The notes below the pieces were generated by a model. The model saw only the letters and a list, made by a program, of their open reading frames with translations, was not told where the DNA came from and made no database searches. This document shows, piece after piece, positions 20,651 through 23,100 of a stretch of DNA of 23,100 nt; the first letter of the stretch is position 1, and every line of letters starts with the position of its first letter. The DNA is from Caldifarciminota bacterium UBA3073 (GTDB lineage Bacteria > Hydrothermota > UBA3073): positions 13,837 to 36,936 of the forward strand of contig DFBT01000006.1 of assembly GCA_002366725.1 (NCBI GenBank), written 5' to 3'. Made by a program: the position numbers and the translations under genes.

Positions 20651-22042
20651 ATGCCTTTAAAGATGTACAATACACTTACGAGGAAGAAGGAGGAATTTAT
20701 CCCGTTGTCTCCTCCCCTGGTAAAGATGTATGTGTGTGGAATGACCGTGCAGGATAGGCCACACATAGGACACATGAGGGCGTATGTGGTCTCTGACATA
20801 GTGAAGAGATGGCTTACCTATAGGGGTTTTAGAGTAAAACACATCCAGAATGTTACGGATATCGACGATAAGGTAGTAGAGAAGGCAAAGACATTGGGCA
20901 GAGACTACAGGGAACTTGCGGAGGAGAACGCAGCCGAGTTTATGAGATGCAGTGATATTATGGGAATAGAGAGAGCAGATTTTTACCCGAGGGCTACCCA
21001 GCATATCCAGGAGATCATAGAACTCGTATCGAGACTCGTCCAGAAAGGTTGCGCATATTCAACCGATACGGGGGTATACTTTGATATATCCAGATTTCCG
21101 GATTACGGTAAGCTATCGAGAAAGCGAATAGACGACCTCATAAAAGGTGCAAGGGTGCAGATCGACGAGACGAAACACTCGCCCCTTGATTTTGCCCTGT
21201 GGAAACGGGCAAAAGAGGGAGAACCTTTCTGGGAGAGCCCGTGGGGTAGAGGAAGACCCGGCTGGCACATTGAATGTTCTGCCATGTCCATGAAACATCT
21301 CGGGGAGACGATAGATATCCACATGGGCGGCGAGGACCTCATATTTCCCCATCACGAAAATGAAATTGCACAATCAGAGGCGGCGACGGGCAAACCGTTT
21401 GCAAGGTTCTGGCTTCACAACGGACTTCTCCGACTTCTGGGCGGTAAGATGTCGAAATCCACGGGAGAGTTCATACCGGCGCTCGATGTGCTACAGAGAT
21501 TTGAGCCAGATGCGGTGAGGTTGGTTTTTCTGTCCACACACTATCGTCATCCCATGGAATACAGCGAGGCACGACTGGAGGAGGGAGAGGAGGCGCTTAC
21601 GAGGATGTGGGAATGCATTGAAATGCTCGGGGAGAAGAGCGAGGAGGAGGAGAAGACGAAAGGTGGCTACCTTTCCGATGATATAGCTAATTTCTGGAAA
21701 GATTTTGAGGATGCGATGGATGACGATTTCAATACACCGAAGGCAATTGGAGGGATATATTCCCTCATAAAGGATGTAAACCTGAATGCGGAGAATATGG
21801 ATGGCAGCACAGCCCGTCTCTACAGGGATACCCTGGCTTCTTCGCTCAAGATACTCGGTATGAGAATGAGGGAAAAGGAACTGGGTGTGTTTACACCGCG
21901 GCTTTTGGACCTCATCCTTGATGTGAGACAGAAACTTCGTGAGGAAAATAAATACGACCTCGCGGATAAGATAAGAGAAAATCTCTCTCGGTTGGGTATC
22001 ACGATAAAGGATACACCCGAAGGCAGTGTGTGGAAGATATAA
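20651..22042 (+). CDS. cysS: Cysteinyl-tRNA synthetase
   Basis: 463 residues, usual length. It charges tRNA-Cys with cysteine. Class I signatures: H38-I-G-H41 and K266-M-S-K-S270. The four zinc ligands that select cysteine are present: C29, C209, H234 and E238. The N-terminus M-P-L-K-M-Y-N-T-L-T-R-K aligns with the start of E. coli CysS (M-L-K-I-F-N-T-L-T-R), which fixes ATG 20651. The frame is open further upstream, but that part overlaps the promoter. With transcription starting about seven bases after TATAAT, the mRNA would carry only about two to four bases before the ATG, and no ribosome site exists, so translation is probably leaderless; ATG 20663 is the fallback. Confidence 0.95.
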   Translation: MPLKMYNTLTRKKEEFIPLSPPLVKMYVCGMTVQDRPHIGHMRAYVVSDIVKRWLTYRGFRVKHIQNVTDIDDKVVEKAKTLGRDYRELAEENAAEFMRCSDIMGIERADFYPRATQHIQEIIELVSRLVQKGCAYSTDTGVYFDISRFPDYGKLSRKRIDDLIKGARVQIDETKHSPLDFALWKRAKEGEPFWESPWGRGRPGWHIECSAMSMKHLGETIDIHMGGEDLIFPHHENEIAQSEAATGKPFARFWLHNGLLRLLGGKMSKSTGEFIPALDVLQRFEPDAVRLVFLSTHYRHPMEYSEARLEEGEEALTRMWECIEMLGEKSEEEEKTKGGYLSDDIANFWKDFEDAMDDDFNTPKAIGGIYSLIKDVNLNAENMDGSTARLYRDTLASSLKILGMRMREKELGVFTPRLLDLILDVRQKLREENKYDLADKIRENLSRLGITIKDTPEGSVWKI

Positions 22043-22126
22043 TCGTTTACCGCTTCACATCCCTTTCCATCCGACTTCTTTGTGGAAATTCTCGGTTGAA
22101 ACTTATCAGTTTAAGTAAATGTGTCT

Positions 22127-23100
22127 ATGTGGTTTATTTTGTTAGCACTGACCGCAGGTGAGCCTCACAAGGTTTGGGTTACACCGTTCATTGATATGGG
22201 ATTTGATGCGGTGGAATCATGTACCTACAGAGGCTATTATAAAATGGATAAAAGTGGTTTCGATATCGACATAGGGGTCCAGACGCATGTCCCACCGTTT
22301 TACTATGGTGTAACATTGGCTAATTTGGTGAGCGCACTTACTGCGGATAGTGTGATTGCTCCTTTAGATTATAAGATCGCTCCTTTAATTGGGGGCTGGC
22401 ACCTCGGATTGGCACTTCCGCATGACGAACCCACGACGAAGCTCAATTTCTCGCTGTTCAAGGATTTCAGTGAGAGGGTCGAACTCACTTACATATTAGA
22501 AGATGTTAGTTACACTTACAGGTGGAATACTCTTGGGGTCAGCATCAGTGGCGGAGTTAGCTTGCTCAAGGAACGCATTGAAAGTGGTTTCTTCTGGGAG
22601 CCGAGATGCGAATTTGAAGAGTGGAGGCTTCACGCCTCCGTTAATGTTTTTATGAATAGAAAATACATAAAGCCTTACTTACGAGGTGGTGTGACTTACG
22701 AAATACGAGGTGATAATGATAAAACCCCCAAATTCGAGCCATTTATATCAATTGGTTTACAATTAAGTACCCCCACGCCTTATTTATACAAGGAGCCCAA
22801 GGTTCCACATACGAGGACTTATACGGGGAGTTCACTGGTTGAGAAGCCCAATATTTACCTGTATCCGGAAGGGGACACCACAGTTTATGTGAGACTTATA
22901 CCAAAGGAGGGAAATTTTATAACTAAATCTTTACCTCCCTACGAGGATGGATGGTGTGTTGATGCAAATTCCAGGGGTAAGTTAAATGGAATGTTCGATT
23001 ACCTGTACTATGAAGGCAAGCTTGTGAATACTCCCCCGGTTGATGATGGTTGGTGTGTCGGACTTGACTCAATCTGGAATTTTTTCGAGGAAAGGCTAAG
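22127..23100 (+). CDS. Outer-membrane-like barrel protein with KPxIYLYPE-type C-terminal domain (3' end cut)
   Basis: The frame is open from ATG 22127 to the window end (324 full codons). A short signal-like start (M-W-F-I-L-L-A-L-T-A-G) is followed by about 200 residues of alternating beta strands with aromatic girdles, ending I-K-P-Y-L-R-G-G-V-T-Y-E and F-E-P-F-I-S-I-G-L-Q-L, as in small 8- to 10-strand barrels. After a linker comes K-P-N-I-Y-L-Y-P-E-G-D-T-T-V-Y-V, then P-P-Y-E-D-G-W-C-V-D-A, F-D-Y-L-Y-Y-E-G-K-L. This second part resembles an uncharacterised domain of secreted proteins (KPxIYLYP... YxxGW... YLFYEG). P-x-D-D-G-W-C-V then repeats the Y-E-D-G-W-C-V pattern. An in-frame GTG lies two codons earlier; neither start has a clear ribosome site. 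84 bases after cysS. Confidence 0.8.
   Translation, partial: MWFILLALTAGEPHKVWVTPFIDMGFDAVESCTYRGYYKMDKSGFDIDIGVQTHVPPFYYGVTLANLVSALTADSVIAPLDYKIAPLIGGWHLGLALPHDEPTTKLNFSLFKDFSERVELTYILEDVSYTYRWNTLGVSISGGVSLLKERIESGFFWEPRCEFEEWRLHASVNVFMNRKYIKPYLRGGVTYEIRGDNDKTPKFEPFISIGLQLSTPTPYLYKEPKVPHTRTYTGSSLVEKPNIYLYPEGDTTVYVRLIPKEGNFITKSLPPYEDGWCVDANSRGKLNGMFDYLYYEGKLVNTPPVDDGWCVGLDSIWNFFEERL

Overview
The window looks like a diderm bacterium of a candidate-phylum type, most like WOR-3/Stahlbacteria or a related FCB-side lineage. This is inferred, not proven. The grounds are an outer-membrane set (TonB-dependent receptor, Tol-Pal parts, a beta-barrel protein), a secreted repeat protein with a Por/T9SS-like C-terminal sorting domain, AT-rich DNA, and gene spacers full of short repeated phrases of the kind common in such environmental genomes. 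Almost all genes lie on the minus strand; only cysS and the last, truncated gene are on the plus strand.

Positions 1-7050 form an accessory, repeat-rich zone. It holds a secreted protein of unknown function, a HEPN/MNT toxin-antitoxin pair with a palindromic operator placed on its own -10 box, a secreted seven-repeat protein, an AAA_14/DUF4143 ATPase, and a RelE/ParE-type toxin with a ribbon-helix-helix antitoxin. Between them lie copies of a 30-40 bp repeat (core AAATTAAAGACCCGACCCC), a 32-bp perfect palindrome and several hairpins. One repeat copy encodes the end of the first protein and another abuts the stop codon of the TonB receptor.

Positions 7047-9407 hold a two-gene unit: a signal-peptide-bearing DUF1028 Ntn-hydrolase-like protein with TPRs, then a 412-residue soluble protein I could not place.

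Positions 9749-17898 form the envelope block. In the direction of transcription it reads: a small zinc-ribbon protein, Pal, a CpoB/YbgF-like lipoprotein, TolQ/ExbB, TolR/ExbD, a DUF2914 protein, a fusion of PlsY with a dolichol/phytol-kinase-like membrane domain, an M23 peptidase, and a TonB-dependent receptor whose reading frame is split by one in-frame TAG. TolA and TolB are absent from the window.

Positions 17994-22042 are housekeeping: an SLC13-family anion/dicarboxylate transporter, a phosphate acetyl/butyryltransferase, and cysteinyl-tRNA synthetase. The last two are transcribed divergently from back-to-back consensus promoters, and cysS appears almost leaderless. From 22127 an outer-membrane-like barrel protein with a C-terminal KPxIYLYPE-type domain runs off the window.

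Six promoters can be read directly. All have TTGACT or TTGACA, exactly 17 bases, then a -10 box (TATAAT in four), so the housekeeping sigma factor recognises a canonical signal. I saw no rRNA, tRNA, CRISPR array or transposase gene. The best candidates for something new are the HEPN/MNT unit with its variant active site, the PlsY fusion, the unplaced 412-residue protein with its DUF1028 partner, and the repeat families.
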